DNA of 64,000 bases from Eucommia ulmoides (GCA_016647705.1 CM028327.1:11358365-11422364); one strand, 5' to 3'. Positions 48,165 through 61,185 are shown, counted from the stretch's first letter. Numbers and translations are program-made. Notes: generated from the sequence alone by a model not told the origin.

Positions 48165-50080
48165 TTCAAGGAATTTAAAGTAGAATTTATACAGAGATGG
48201 AAAGTTTACGTCCTTATGGTATTCAGGTTTAGAATTTAGAAATAACCTATAAAAGGGGTAGGCTCTAGAATTGGGCTTGCGAATTAGTATGATATGGTAA
48301 TACCTGCATGAAAAGTGTAGGCTTGAGAATTGAGCTTGCATGTTTCACTCTCAAGTCAGAACTTGTCTTCAACTAGAGAATAAAATGAGAGACTTATGTT
48401 TTAGGGGACAATTTTTCCAAGTCCTTGGGTGAACAATGAGACCCCTATTTATAGAGATTTTTTGGATCGATTTTTGAGTTAAATTCCATTGGTGGAGAAA
48501 TTAGGCACCACTAATTAGTGGTTAAGTCATTGAGTAGTGGTAAATTTAGTGGTCAAGTTATGTCATTTTGGGTAGTGATAAATTTTGTGGCCAAGTTAGG
48601 CCATTTTGGCTAGCAGTAAATTGTTAGAAAACTACCCATCATCAATAGCCCCTGCTCTTCCTTTTTACGATTAACTATAACTTTATATTTATTCTTATTC
48701 TTTTTAACTCAATGCTTTGTACTAAGGTTCATGTTGCGTGTTGTGCAAGATGTAGATCAGACTTCGATACTTACCGAGGAGTGGGAGTTAGAGAATGATG
48801 AGTTGCCAATGTTGGTAAAGGACTGGAAAGCCTTGAAGCTAAAGCACGAAGCCAAGGCAAAGGGCTGGAGACTCATATTTGGTCGTAGAAAGTCATAAGA
48901 TTGAATTACTACTTGTAGATATTGTATTCTAGATGACCTCCTCATCGTTGGGTCCTTGTTCAGGTTGTCCTGTTCATCGGGTCACACCCGAACATAAGAG
49001 TTATTCCAAGAGGGTTTTTGAGGTCATCTTTGTACTACTCACCACTAGGATTTTTAAGGTCAATCTTTATCCCAATGTCCTAGTCGATCATTCTAGCTTG
49101 CTTAGTTAAAACATCGTAAGGTCACATAATCCTTTCGTGTAGAGTTTGTAGATTTCAAACTTTAGTCGAGCAGTAGATACTTATGGAAAAATCAATTTTA
49201 TTCATTGTATAAATTGAATGACTCAATCTGTATATTCGTAGAAATCTATCCGATGTGCGAAAGAGATAGCAGAGAGAGGATCTTGGTCTCCCGGACGCTT
49301 TATTAGACCCTCCTCATTCTCTATCGCTTATCTTTTTCTTTGAATTAGTTTTTTCTCAACCAGGCTTCTTGTAGATTAACTCCTTAATCTCTTTGTAATG
49401 GTGCATTTAAAGGGGTGAAGTTTATGTAGCGGGGAATGGATCTCGGTCTCCCAGGCGATTTATCGGCTTCTCGATCTCTATAGTTTCTCTTCTTCTTTGA
49501 ACTGGTCTTTTCCTAACCAGGCCTATTGGTTTCTTAACTCATCAGTCTTTCATTTGGAAGCATAGGTGTGTTGTTTAAGATCAGAATTTGATTTACCACC
49601 AGAAGTAAAACCTATGTGTATGGTGTAGATGTTCCTGCGTACCTCTGGCGGGGGACACCAAGTGGTGGAGGAGGAAGACATTCTTGTCTTTCCTTAGTGA
49701 ACTTTGGCAGGTGACCTTGGCAGATCAGGTTCTCAACTTCACTCATGAGGTACTAACATTTGCTAGTTGTCTGCTTATGATTGCAGTGGAACTCACAATA
49801 CTTGTCTGAATTGGTGCTCTCCTTCCAGTTTCCAAGCTTCAACCAATGTACCAAATTTTGTCCTTAATTTCTATAAGGATGTGTTACACATGCGTGTTCA
49901 GCGGGGTATAGTTTATGAACATGATCCTTTTACATTACTCGTTTAATTCGGGCCCAAATTTCTTTGCTTTCTTGGTTTTGTCGGAATTGGGTAAGGCATC
50001 CTCCAGTTCATTTCTTTTTTTATTTTTCTTTATGACCACTTCTTCTTCATCATGGGTACAATAAATCTTCTCAATAGAGA
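48165..50080 (-). mobile_element. Tat-lineage gypsy fragment (gag and LTR-like part), broken
   Basis: On the minus strand 49830-49640 encodes a gag phrase of the Tat/Athila type: KYCEFHCNHKQTT (zinc-knuckle form CxxH...H), then LMSEVENLICQGHLPKF. A stretch toward 48.4 kb has CTATAAATAGGGGTCTCATT (about 48445-48465 on the minus strand), a TATA box as seen in LTR promoters. Two diverged copies of a GATCTCGGTCTCCC phrase with a GAACTGGTCTTTTCTCAACC follow-up lie at 49275-49370 and 49440-49535. The ends could not be fixed. Several breaks. Confidence 0.45.
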
Positions 50081-50931
50081 TACTTGACCCTAGATGTTTT
50101 GATGAAAAAATTAGCGTTGATATTTTACGGAACTAATATTTTTGTTGAGTGATTTCCAAATTGATTTCCAATTGAGAAAATTAGAATAATAATGGTTTTC
50201 AAGATTATAGTTGTTGAAGGATCGAGTTGGTTGCAATGAAGACGTTGAAGACTTTTCTAAAAGATTTTTTTGTGTATTTCTAGGTAAAAACAACTCAACT
50301 CTTTTGATGCTCTTACTGCAACCCGATTAGGATCACGCACGACACTTATAAACAATTTGAATTATTTGAAATATGGTTAGAAGTGATAAATTTAAGTGCC
50401 ACAATGTTTTTTCCTAAAAGTTCGATCAAGAAAATATTTTTAAATAGGAAAATATGATTTCTCGGCTTGAACGATCAACTGTAGGGTGAACGTCGACCGG
50501 AAGATTGAGGATGGGAGTTTTGAGGTTTTAGGCTCATCGGTCGACTGAAGGGTTAGACGATTGGTTCTGAGCCTAAAATAGTTGATCACCCGATCAATCG
50601 ACTGGTTGTACAAGACTAGAAAATGAGCCATTGAGGGTACAACCAGTCGAACCATGGTATTAATGGTCGACCAATGATGAGTTTTCAACAAGTTTAACCA
50701 TAACATTTTTTGAGATTTTCTATCCTAATATTATACCTTTAAATGTTATAAAATCTAATTTTGAGGGGTTTTAACTATATTTCATGAATATACTATATAT
50801 TTTGAAGATTTATTATTTAGTCCATATATTATTTAATTCTATGAGATTTATCAAGAAAACTACTTTCAATATTTAAGGGGTTTGAATCAAAATCTTTTTG
50901 AGACTAAACTGAGAGTTTTTTAAAGAGTATG

Positions 50932-53900
50932 TGTAAGACCTAAATCGTAGAACGTACGTCATAAATAGTTGCATTTTAGAGTATTGGGAAATTTCAAGGT
51001 AAAAATTTTATTGATTAAAACTCAAATAAAAAGTTGGGGGTCAAATTGCAAATTTAAAAACATTATTCTCAACTTGGGATGCGAATTGCCAATTAAAATC
51101 TAAAATTGAAAATGTTAGGGATCAAATTACAATTTTAGAAACTCATAAATGTTGAATTGAACTCAAAAAGAAGACTTTAAGAAATTAGAAGGAGAAAAGA
51201 GTAATTTAACACAAGTTTTTTTAAACACACACACACACATATATATATACATGCATACGTTCGTGCGTGTGAGACCGCCGGAAGGGAGAAAACGAGAGAG
51301 GTAACGTGGCAAGCTAGGACCAATTTCTACCACTTATTTCATGCAATATATACTCACTCATGCATGTATAATGATCAAAAAATCTCCATCAAATCTGAAA
51401 TTTGATAAATTCTAGAGAGAGAGAGAGAAAGAGGACCGGAGCAAGGGAAGGGTCATCGAACTTCCTTGAATCGACTTTCCTCCAGTAGGGTGGTTGTGGA
51501 TGTTACTCGTATACGTGATCGTGTGGATATCGTTGTTAGTTCCAGGGGAGAGCGAAGGTGGTTCGGCCGGTGGGGTGGTTCGTCAACGGCGTGATGGGTG
51601 CATTCTTAGCATCGCCGGTGAGCGAACGTTGGGTTCAGTTGTCCAGTTTGTCGACGATCGCTGTCCAGTCGTCGACGATCTTCGATCTGGTGAGTATTTA
51701 TGCGTATTTATTTGATCATTCTAGTGGGTGTGTGCATGTATGTGTATGTGATCGGCGGTGGGATCGCCGATGGGTTTCGGTTTCGTCCGACGGTGGCGTT
51801 CGACGGAGTGTATGTGTTTCTGATTCTTGTTTCGTACAGCGTGTGTATGTATGTGTTGCTTCGACTGTATACGTGTGTGATCGTCGCCACGGTGCGACCG
51901 ACGGTGTATGTCACCGCTACGGCAGTGCATGCACGTGTGCGTTCTCTATTTCGGTTTAAAACTGTAGAATGTGGGTATGTGGGAGTGTTGTTCGAATCGT
52001 CGTCCGTCGACCCTCGACAATCGTGGGTGGATTGTTGTCGGTTAGGGATGATTATGGTACCGGTGTAGAATGGCTGGAGGTGAAGAGAGGTTAGAGAGAA
52101 AAAGAGTGTATCAACAGGGGGTGTAAGTTGCGGGTGTGGTCCAGAATGTGTATGTTTTGGTCGTATGAGTGTATGGGTAGCCGACAGTGTGTTGTTGTTC
52201 GGTTGTGAGAGAAAGGAAAAAGAGAGAGATCGGTCCGGTGGTGCATGGGGTGGCGATCGTTGGCCGACGGAGAATGAGAATCTAGTGAGAGAGAGAGTCG
52301 GTCGTCGGCGACTGGATACAAATCGGAAACAGGAACACATAAAATGAGGTACCGGTGGTGGGCGTGTAGGCCACTGGTGGTCACCGATAGTAGAGAGAGA
52401 AGGGGGCGCCGGGGACGGGAGCTGAACTAAAACAGGGAAAAAAAAAAAAAAAAAAGGGAAGAAGAAGGAGAAAAGAGAGAAATTACACAAATAACCTTAA
52501 CAAAATTTAAAATCCATCTCGCGACCCGTGAACGATTCAGAATGGGTAACGTTTTTCGTTAAGTTTATTTTAGTTTTTAAATTAAATTCTAGCATCAAAA
52601 TTTTGTAACTGTAATAATAAATTTGGGACCGTTCGTAGTACTAAATTTTATGTAGTAATTTTTAACGAAATAAAAATTAACCAAAATAATAATTTTCATA
52701 AATAAAATGTGGGAAATGAAAAATTTCGGAACTTAGGGTCTGCATTGCACGATTTGATTATTTTGCATAAAATATTAATTTAGGCCCTATCATTACTAGG
52801 TTCGCAAACGTCAACACCCCGGTAGGCTTTGGACGGTGCTGTTTTTGTAGCAGAAGAAACGAGGTGAGTATACTGTCTTCTTGCCAAACTATTTTTCATG
52901 TATATATATGATGACATATATGTTTACTTACACTGTACGATTTCATAAATGATATGGATCATGCAGGATTTTTGGGGTGAGTTGGTAAAATGAATTTTTC
53001 GGAGAATTGTGTTGGTTTCTAAAAAGAAGGATTAAAAATAATTTTCGTTGGATATGGGTGGTTTATATTCTCCCCATAAGGGGTGTGGATTTTTGACGAT
53101 GTGGTGTGAAAATGTATTTCTTCCCATAAGGGATGTGGATTTTTAACTATACTGATGATTTTGACAATGCCATAGTTGTTCTCCCCGAAAGGGGTGTGGA
53201 TTATATTCCTCCCTGTAAGGGGTGTGATTTTTCCCATGGGATGTGGATAGTTCTCCCCGTAAGGGGTGTGAATTATATTTCTCCCCAAAAAGGGTGTGGA
53301 TATTTCGTAGGAAGGCATTCCTACGGATGTTACGGTACCATTGCAACTCTCGATCGTGAGGTTAAAACGATCACTATGGCTAGCCAATGTGTGTTGTAGT
53401 GAACTGGTGAATTGAGATGTGTGTTTGAGATGTGGTGTTTTACTTATATTGGGTGATTTATTATTTATTATGGCGATTGGTATGATATTTATACTGGATG
53501 GTTTTGAAATGGAACTTATATATATTACTTTATTTTCACTGCATATATTATGAAGATTTTTACAAGTTATGTGACTTCTATATACTTATACTTGATCCAT
53601 ATTTAAATGTTGTATTATTTAGAATGTATTATTATTTAAAAATATTTTTATTAAGAAGACAGTACACTCGCAGGTGAAACAGTTAGGAGTCGGTCCCCTA
53701 CTGGCACTAGGTAAAGTCCGGTGATGCTGTAGTGAGGGAGTAATTTGAAGCAATTGTTGAAAGCAAACCTATGAGTGGTTCTTAGTTGTTTTATCCTTAT
53801 TGTTATTATAAGTCTGTAGGGACGAGTATGTCCCCAAATGAAAGTATGTATGTATATACATGTCGGCGTTAGTGGTTGCGTATTTAAAATGGATTTATTC

Positions 53901-53975
53901 TCGTATTTTAGATTGGGTTGGCGTTTAGGTGATATCGTGTCAACGTCATGCCGGTGTCCAGGGTGGGGTGTGATA
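50932..53975 (+). repeat. Tekay-type 5' LTR
   Basis: Starts TGTAAGACCTAAATCG and ends GGGGTGTGATA. It is a mosaic: an AT-rich start, a GC/CpG-rich segment (about 51.45-52.43 kb) ending in a poly-A run, then an AT-rich segment with the 17-base inverted arms (52866-52882 and 53653-53669) around the GGGGTGTGGAT array. Confidence 0.9.
53069..53300 (+). repeat. Array of short CCCC/GGGG palindromes in the 5' LTR
   Basis: About seven units of the form CTCCCCRTAAGGGGTGTGGA, spaced 20-60 bases apart. Each has a 4-5 base stem (CCCC/GGGG) with a four-base loop and a constant GTGTGGAT tail. The same array is at 59125-59357. Confidence 0.85.
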
Positions 53976-54199
53976 ATTTTGGTATCAGAGCCTAGGTTAT
54001 AGGTTTTATAGACTTACCAGTGTTTGTAGCGTAGAGGATCATGAGATAGGAAGACGTGTCAGTCGTCTAGTCGGTAGGGGACTTTGAGATAGGGTGTCGG
54101 TGAGTGATTTTGGTACTCGCTTAATAGTTATTTAACGTAAATTAATTACTGTCATTTTTCCTGGTTGGCCTAGTTGGTTGGTTGTTGAGTTGAACTTTA

Positions 54200-57095
54200 T
54201 TGCAGATAATTGGTATGGAGCGTGGGAACGAAAGCTCTGGGAGTGTGGGACCCTAGAGGCTAGTGGAACCCCGAGGGCAAGTGGAACCCCAGGGACAGGG
54301 TGATAGGCTGCAAGGGAGCCTAGATGTAGTTGAGAGAATTTTGCAGGTTGCTACCCAGCTGACGGAGCAACAAGCGAGGATTATGGAAAATCAACAGGCC
54401 CAAAGTGATACTACTATATCTCAGGCAGTATGCTTGAAAAGATTCAAGGAGTTGGACCTTCTAATTTTCACCGGGACGGCGGGTCCAGCTGATGCGGAGA
54501 ATTGGATTAGAGGCGTAGGTCACGTATTTGAGGCGATGGGGATTGTCGACAATAGTGGAGTTCCTCTTGCCACTTTTCAACTGAGGGAGGAGGCCGAGCA
54601 TTGGTGGGAAGAAATAAAAATGTTGACTTTCGATTCTGGTGAAGAGATCACGTGGGCTCGTTTCGTTGCTGTGTTTAACGAGAAATATTTTTCTAAGTCT
54701 TACCAATTCTAGATGGAGGAAGAATTTATAGTGCTGAAGCATAGAAAGATGATTGTTTAGCAGTACGAAGTCAAATTTGATGCTTTATCCCGTTTTGCCC
54801 CTGATCTGGTAAAAACGGAAGAGACAAAATGCAGACGTTTCCAGAAGGGACTTCAGTTAGAGATTCGTTCCAAGTTGACAAGCAAGCAGATTAAGAATTA
54901 TGCAGAGTTGGTGAATACGGCAAAGTTAGTGGAGAGGGATGTGTAAGAAGCCGCCGAGAGTCGAGAGCAGTACAAAAAAAACAGATTTGAGTTGCCTAGC
55001 AGATTTTCGGGTGGTACTTCACGGGGGGCGGTATCTCGACCGCCAGTTGCTCGGGCCTCATCATTTGGCCAATCCGTAAGGAGCCATGGTCCCCGACAAT
55101 CATATATCGGGCGACAGTAGAGTACATCAGCATCTAGTGTGGGTCCGCAAAGGTATGGGATGAGTCAGCCGGTTACTCAAACTGGGGGAAACAGATGTTA
55201 TCAGTGTGGAGCACCGGGTTATTTCGCTAGAGATTGTCCTAGGGGAGCACTAATATGTTTTCATTGTCATGAGTCGGGTCACATATCTACGCATTGTCCG
55301 AAACTTACTTCTACATTTGTGCCTCATGTGAGCAGTATGGGTAGTGCGGGTCCTAGCACTGCCCAAGGGCGTGATAGAGGATCTGCTGGTAGACCTCCGA
55401 CGCGAGGCCGTGTTTTTGCCACCACTCGACAGGATGCTCAGGCTACACCCGATGTTGTCACAGGTATCATGTCATTATATGCACATGATGCTCGTGTACT
55501 TATTGATCCTGGTTCTACATATTCATTTGTTTCGACAACATTCATGATGCATGTAGGCAAGTTTCCCATTTATTTATCATATCGTATTGTTATTTCTACT
55601 TCGGTGGGTGAGTCGATATGGATCGATTATGTATTCAAAGACTGTCCGCTTCGGATCGGTGATAGGGAACTATTGACGAATCTATTATCCTTGAGTATTC
55701 ACGATTTCGATGTGATACTGGGTATGGATTTGCTATCTGAATATCATGCCAATGTGGATTGTTTCAAGAAGGAAGTTATCTTTCCAATCTCAGGCGATCC
55801 AGAGTTTGTTTTTGCGGGAGACAGAATTATCACTTCTGTCAGTTTGATTTCAGCCCTAGAAGCCAAAAAATTATTGCAGAAAGGATGTCAGGGATACCTT
55901 GCGCATGTAATTGACACCAGTCAGAGAGAAGTCGCGATGACAGATATTCCTGTGGTTAGAGATTTTCTCGATGTGTTTCCGAACGAATTGTTAGGGTTGC
56001 CAGTAGATAGGGAGATGGAATTCACGATTGAGTTACTTCCAGGCACTGCTCCTATATCAATTCCACCCTATCGTATAGCGCCTACCGAGTTGAAAGAATT
56101 GAAGGTGTAGTTGCAAGATTTATTAGACCGTGGGTTTATCAGGCCCAATGTCTCCCCATGGGGAGCCCCAGTGCTGTTCGTGAAGAAGAAGGATGGCACG
56201 TTGAGAATGTGTATTGATTATCGGCAGTTGAATAGGGTGACAGTTTGCAATAAATATTCGTTGCCTAGGATTGATGACTTGTTTGACCAACTCCAAAACG
56301 CTAAAGTGTTTTCCAAGATAGATCTTCGATCGGGGTATCACCAACTAAAAGTCAGAGATAGTGACGTGGCAAAAATGGCGTTCCGTACGAGATATGGACA
56401 CTATGAATTTTTTGTTATGCCCTTTGGATTGACCAATGCCCCTGCTGCTTTCATGAACTTGATGAATCGTATCTTTCAACCTTATCTGGATCAATTTATT
56501 ATTGTGTTCATTGACGATATATTAGTTTATTCCCAAAGTAGAGAAGAGCATGCGAAGCATCTCCAGATTGTATTGCAGACGTTGCGAGAGAAACGGTTAT
56601 ATGTAAAATTCAATAAATGTGAATTTTGGTTAGATCATGTGGTGTTTTGGGGGCATGTTATTTCAGGAGATGGTATTCAGGTAAATCCAAAGAAAGTTGA
56701 AGCTGTTGTTCAGTGGGAAAGACCAAAAAATATGACTGAAGTTCGAAACTTTTTAGGATTGGCGGGTTACTATCGACGGTTTGTGTAGGGCTTTTCCGTT
56801 ATAGCTGCCCCGTTGACTCGATTGACCCACAAGGAATCCAAATTTGAGTGGACCGATAAATGTGAGCAGAGTTTCCAAGAGTTGAAGAGTAGATTGATAT
56901 CGGCACCAATACTGTCCCTCCCGTCAGAAGGAGGTAGTTTCGTGATTTATAGTGACGCGTCACACCAAAGGCTGAAATGTGTTATGATGTAGTATGGTCA
57001 TGTAATCGCATATGCATCTCGGCAATTGAAGAACCATGAGCGTAATTACCCGACGCATGATTTGGAGTTGGCAGCAATTGTGTTCACCTTGAAGA
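54200..57095 (+). pseudogene. Fossil gag-pol region of the Tekay-type element
   Basis: Recognisable parts in order. Capsid-type gag has FTGTAGPADAENWIRG and AEHWWEEIK (about 54.43-54.62 kb). Two CCHC zinc knuckles, CYQCGAPGYFARDC and CFHCHESGHISTHC, lie at about 55.19-55.30 kb. The protease has VLIDPGSTYSFV (about 55.50 kb) and VILGMDLLSEYHANVDC (about 55.72 kb). Reverse transcriptase at 56.13-56.78 kb has [45 protein letters not shown] and the catalytic FIDDILVYS. RNase H begins at about 56.9 kb. The order and phrases are canonical for Tekay/Del. The region has several breaks and is not functional. Confidence 0.9.
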
Positions 57096-57099
57096 TTTG

Positions 57100-60033
57100 G
57101 TGGTCAAATTGCAAATTTAAAAACATTATTCTTAACTTGGGATGTGAATTGCCAATTAAAATCTAAAAATGAAAATGTTAGGGATCAAATTACAATTTTA
57201 GAAACTCATAAATGTTGAATTGAACTCAAAAAGAAGACTTTAAGAAATTAGAGGGAGAAAAGAATAATTTAACAAAAGTTTTTTTAAACACACACATATA
57301 TATACACGCATACGTTCGTGCGTGTAAGACCGCCGGAAGGGAGAGAATGAAAGAGGCAATGTGGCAAGCTAGGACTAATTTCTACCACTTATTTCATGCA
57401 ATATATACTTACTCATGCATGTATAATGATCAAAAAATCTCCATCAAATCTGAAATTTGATAAATTCTAGAGAGAGAGAGGGGGGACCGGAGCAGGGGAG
57501 GGGTCATCGAACTTCCTTGAATCGGCGTTCCTCCAGCAGGGTGGTTGTGGCTGTTACTCGTATACATGATCGTGTGGATATCGTCGTCAGTTCCAGGGAA
57601 GAACGAAAGTGGTTTGGCCAGTGGGGTAGTTCGTCGACGGCGTGACGGGTGCATTCTTAGCATCGCCGGTGAGCGGACGTTGGGTTCAGTTGTCCAGTTT
57701 GTCGACGATCGCTGTCCAGTCGTCGACGATCTTCGATCTGGTGAGTATTTATGCGTATTTATTTGATCATTCTAGTGGGTGTGTGCATGTATGTGTATGT
57801 GATCGGCGGTGGGATCGCCGGTGGGTTTCGGTTTCGTCCGACGGTGGCGTTCGACGGAGTGTATGTGTTTCTGATTCTTGTTTCATACAGCGTGTGTATG
57901 TGTGTGTTGCTTCGACTGTATGCGTATGTGATCGTCGCCACGGTGCGACCGACGGTGTATGTCACCGCTACGGCAGTGCATGCGCGTGTTCGTTCTCTGT
58001 TTCAGTTTAAAATTGTAGAATGTGGGTATGTGGGAGTGTTGTTCGGATCGTCGTCCGTCGACCCTCGACGATCGTGGGTGGATCGCAGTTGGTCAGGGAT
58101 GATTATGGTGTCGGTGTAGGATGGCCGGAGGTGAAGAGAGGTTAGAGAGAAAAAAAGTTTATCGACAGGGGGTGTAAGTTGCGAGTGTGGTCCGGAATGT
58201 GTGTGTTTTGGTCGTATGAGTGTGTGGGTCGCTGGCGTTGTATTGTCGTTCGGTTGTGAGAGAAAGGAGAAAGAGAGAGATCGGTCTGGTAGTGCATGGG
58301 GGTGGTGATCGTTGGCCGACGGAGAATGAGAATCTAGTGAGAGAGAGTCAGTCGTCGGCGGCTAGGTACAAATCGGAAACAAGAACACAGAAAAGGAAGC
58401 ACCGGTGGTGGGCATAGTCGAGGAGTGGGAGGTCACTGGTGGTCACCGATAGTAGAGAGAGAAGAGGGCGCCAGGGACGGGAGTTGAACCAAAACAGTAA
58501 AAAAAAAAAAAAAGGGAAGAAGAAGGTGAAAAGAAAGAAATTACACAAATAACCCCGACAAAATTTAAAATCCATCTCGCAATCCGTGAACGATTCGGAA
58601 TGGGTAACGTTTTTCGTTAAGTTTATTTAATTTTTAAATTAAATTCTAGCATCAGAATTTTGTAACTGTAATAATAAATTTGGGACCGTTCGTAGTACTA
58701 AATTTTATGCAGTAATTTTTAACAAAATAAAAATTAACCGAAATAATAATTTTCATAAATAAAATGTGGGAAATGGAAAATTTTGGAACTTAGGGTCTGC
58801 ATTGCACGATTTGATTATTTTGCATAAAATATTAATTTAGGCCCTATCATTACTAGGTTGGCAGACGCCAACACCTCGGTAGGCTTTGGACGGTGCTGTT
58901 TTTGTAGCAGAAGAAACGAGGTGAGTGTACTGTCTTCTTGCCAAACTATTTTTCATGTATATATATGATGACATATGTGTTTACTTACATTGTACAATTT
59001 CATAAATGATATGGATCAGGTAGATTTTTGGGGTGAGTTGGTAAAATGAATTTCCGGGGAATTGTGTTGATTTCTAAAATGAAGGATTAAAAATAATTTT
59101 CGTTGGATATGGGTGGTTTATATTCTCCCCATAAGGGGTGTGGATTTTTGACGATGTGGTGTGAAAATGTATTTCGTCCCATAAAGGATGTGAATTTTTA
59201 ACTATACTGATGATTTTGATGATGCCATAGTTGTTCTCCCCGAAAGAGGTCTGGATTATATTTCTCCCTGTAAGGGATGTGGATTTTTCCCATGGGATGT
59301 GGATAATTCTCCCCGTAAGGGGTGTGGATTATATTTCTCCCCAAAATAGGTGTGGATATTTCGTAGGAAGGCATTCCTACGGACGTTACGGTACCGTTGC
59401 AACTCCCGATCGTGAGGTTAAAACGATCACTATGGCTAGCCAGTGTGTGTTGTGGTGGAGTAGTGGTTTGACATGTGGTGTTTTACTTATATTAGGTGAT
59501 TTATTATTTATTATGGTGATTGGTATGATATTTATATTAGATGGTTTTGAAATGGAACTTATATATATTGCTTTATTTTCACTGCATATATTATGAAGAT
59601 TTTTACAAGCTATGTGATGTCTATATACTTATGCTTGATCCATATTTAAATGTTGTATTATTTAGAATGTATTATTATTTAAAAATGTTTTTATTAAGAA
59701 GACAGTACACTCGCAGGTGAAACAGCTAGGAGTCGATCCCCTACTGGCACTAGGTAGAGTCCGGTGATGCTGTAGTGAGGGAGTAGTTTGGAGCAGTTGT
59801 TGAAAGCGAACCTATGAGTGGTTCTTAGTTGTTTTATCCTTATTGTTATTATAAGTCTGTAGGGACGAGTATGTCCCCAAATGAAAGTATGTATGTATAT
59901 ATATGTCGGCGTTAGTGGTTGCGTATTTAAAATGTATTTATTCTCGTATTTTAGATTGGGCTGGCGTTCAGGTGATATCGTTTCAACGTCACGCCGGCCC
60001 CAGGATGATGGATGTCCGGGGTGGGGTGTGACA
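57100..60033 (+). repeat. Tekay-type 3' LTR
   Basis: Aligns along its length with the 5' LTR, including the GC-rich segment (57.49-58.50 kb), the inverted arms (58923-58939 and 59696-59712) and the palindrome array (59125-59357). Ends GGGGTGTGACA at the duplicated target GTATG. Confidence 0.9.
59125..59357 (+). repeat. Array of short CCCC/GGGG palindromes in the 3' LTR
   Basis: Counterpart of 53069-53300 with the same unit order. A few units differ in one arm. Confidence 0.85.
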
Positions 60034-61185
60034 GTATGTCTGGGTCAAACATTTTAGATTTAAATGGTTTTGATACATGGGGTCTATATATGGGATTTGT
60101 GGGCTTTTTTTTTGAAAATATAGCCGTTATAGGCAATGTTCGAATTCTATATATATTGACCTACGTTTTTTTTTAGTGAAAACCAATCAAGAACAAGATT
60201 TTTACATCAACAATTTTAAAAGAAATAATTATTTTTACTGAAATATATTTTTGAAGAAGTTCTTAATCGAAATTTTCATTGTTTTATTACTGGTTTTTGA
60301 ATTATACTTTTGTCTCTATGATTTTCAAGGAAAGCTCCGGTGAGATCTATCCAATTACTTTACATGCTCAATATTTAGTGATTTACCTAATATACATACT
60401 TGTCTGTAATTTGTTTGAAAAAAATCATTTTTTATTTTTAATATCTTGAAATATCTTGTGCAACGATTTCTGTCTGATGGTTTACACAATCTTTATGCTT
60501 TAATTGATAATAGTCAAATTTGCATTCTCTCGTAATTCTATCATATAGTATATCGGGACATTAATTGAGCATATCTTGAATTGAGTTAGTAGAAACTTCT
60601 ATGAGAAGAAAAATATAACTTTTTGTATTCTGTGAGTGTGAGAGGATTAGGCATATTCGATCGAGATCTAATCAGAGTTAGTCTTTAGCCTGTTAAACAC
60701 GTAGGTTTGATTCTTAACTTGTAAAAAAATGAGGTTAGTCTTTATCCTGGTAAAAGGATAGTAAGGTTTGATTCTTAGCCTATAAAAAGAATTAAGATCT
60801 TTTCTCGTCAGGTAAAAAGAAAATTGTAAAGGTTTGATTCTGAAGTTGGAAAATGAATTGGGTTAGTCTTGAACCTGTGACAATAATTGTAAGGATTTGG
60901 TTCCTACTAGGGAAAAAGATCAAGGTTAATAGATTGAGAAATCCATTCAGGAGCTCAGGGGACTGGATGTGTGTAAGGGAAGCGTATCAAATCAGGATAA
61001 ATTGGTATGTTCAACTTTTCTATCCCTGTTTGTTTGGTTGTGCATTTAGATAAACACGTTTCCTCTTAAAATCAACATAACAACCAATTAAGAAAATTGG
61101 AGATTTGTTTAATTGGTAAATTATTCGTTTAAATTTTTATAATTACCTAATTCACCCTTCTCTTGGATAAATCTTTGAGCCAACA

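Larger units (their letters stand above)
50932..60033 (+). mobile_element. Tekay/Del-type Ty3-gypsy chromovirus, broken
   Basis: A perfect 5-base target duplication GTATG (50927-50931 and 60034-60038) lies inside the SIRE LTR. Parts: 5' LTR 50932-53975 (3.0 kb); primer site TGGTATCAGAGC (53980-53991); gag from about 54.2 kb; zinc knuckles; protease; reverse transcriptase; start of RNase H; 3' LTR about 57100-60033. By eye the LTRs differ at about 4-5 percent over a 320-base stretch, so this is among the youngest insertions here, perhaps one to a few million years. The coding region has several breaks. The long LTRs, initiator tRNA-Met primer site and pol phrases fit Tekay/Del. Confidence 0.9.

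Noticed and set aside
53069-53300. CRISPR-like appearance of repeated GGGGTGTGGAT units
   Set aside because: Spacing is irregular, the sequences between units are themselves similar, the array is duplicated in both LTRs of a plant retrotransposon, and no cas gene is present.
53980-53991. tRNA-like match (TGGTATCAGAGC)
   Set aside because: This is the primer-binding site of an LTR element. No tRNA cloverleaf surrounds it, and the same holds for the sites at 2614, 3746, 9471 and 23811.
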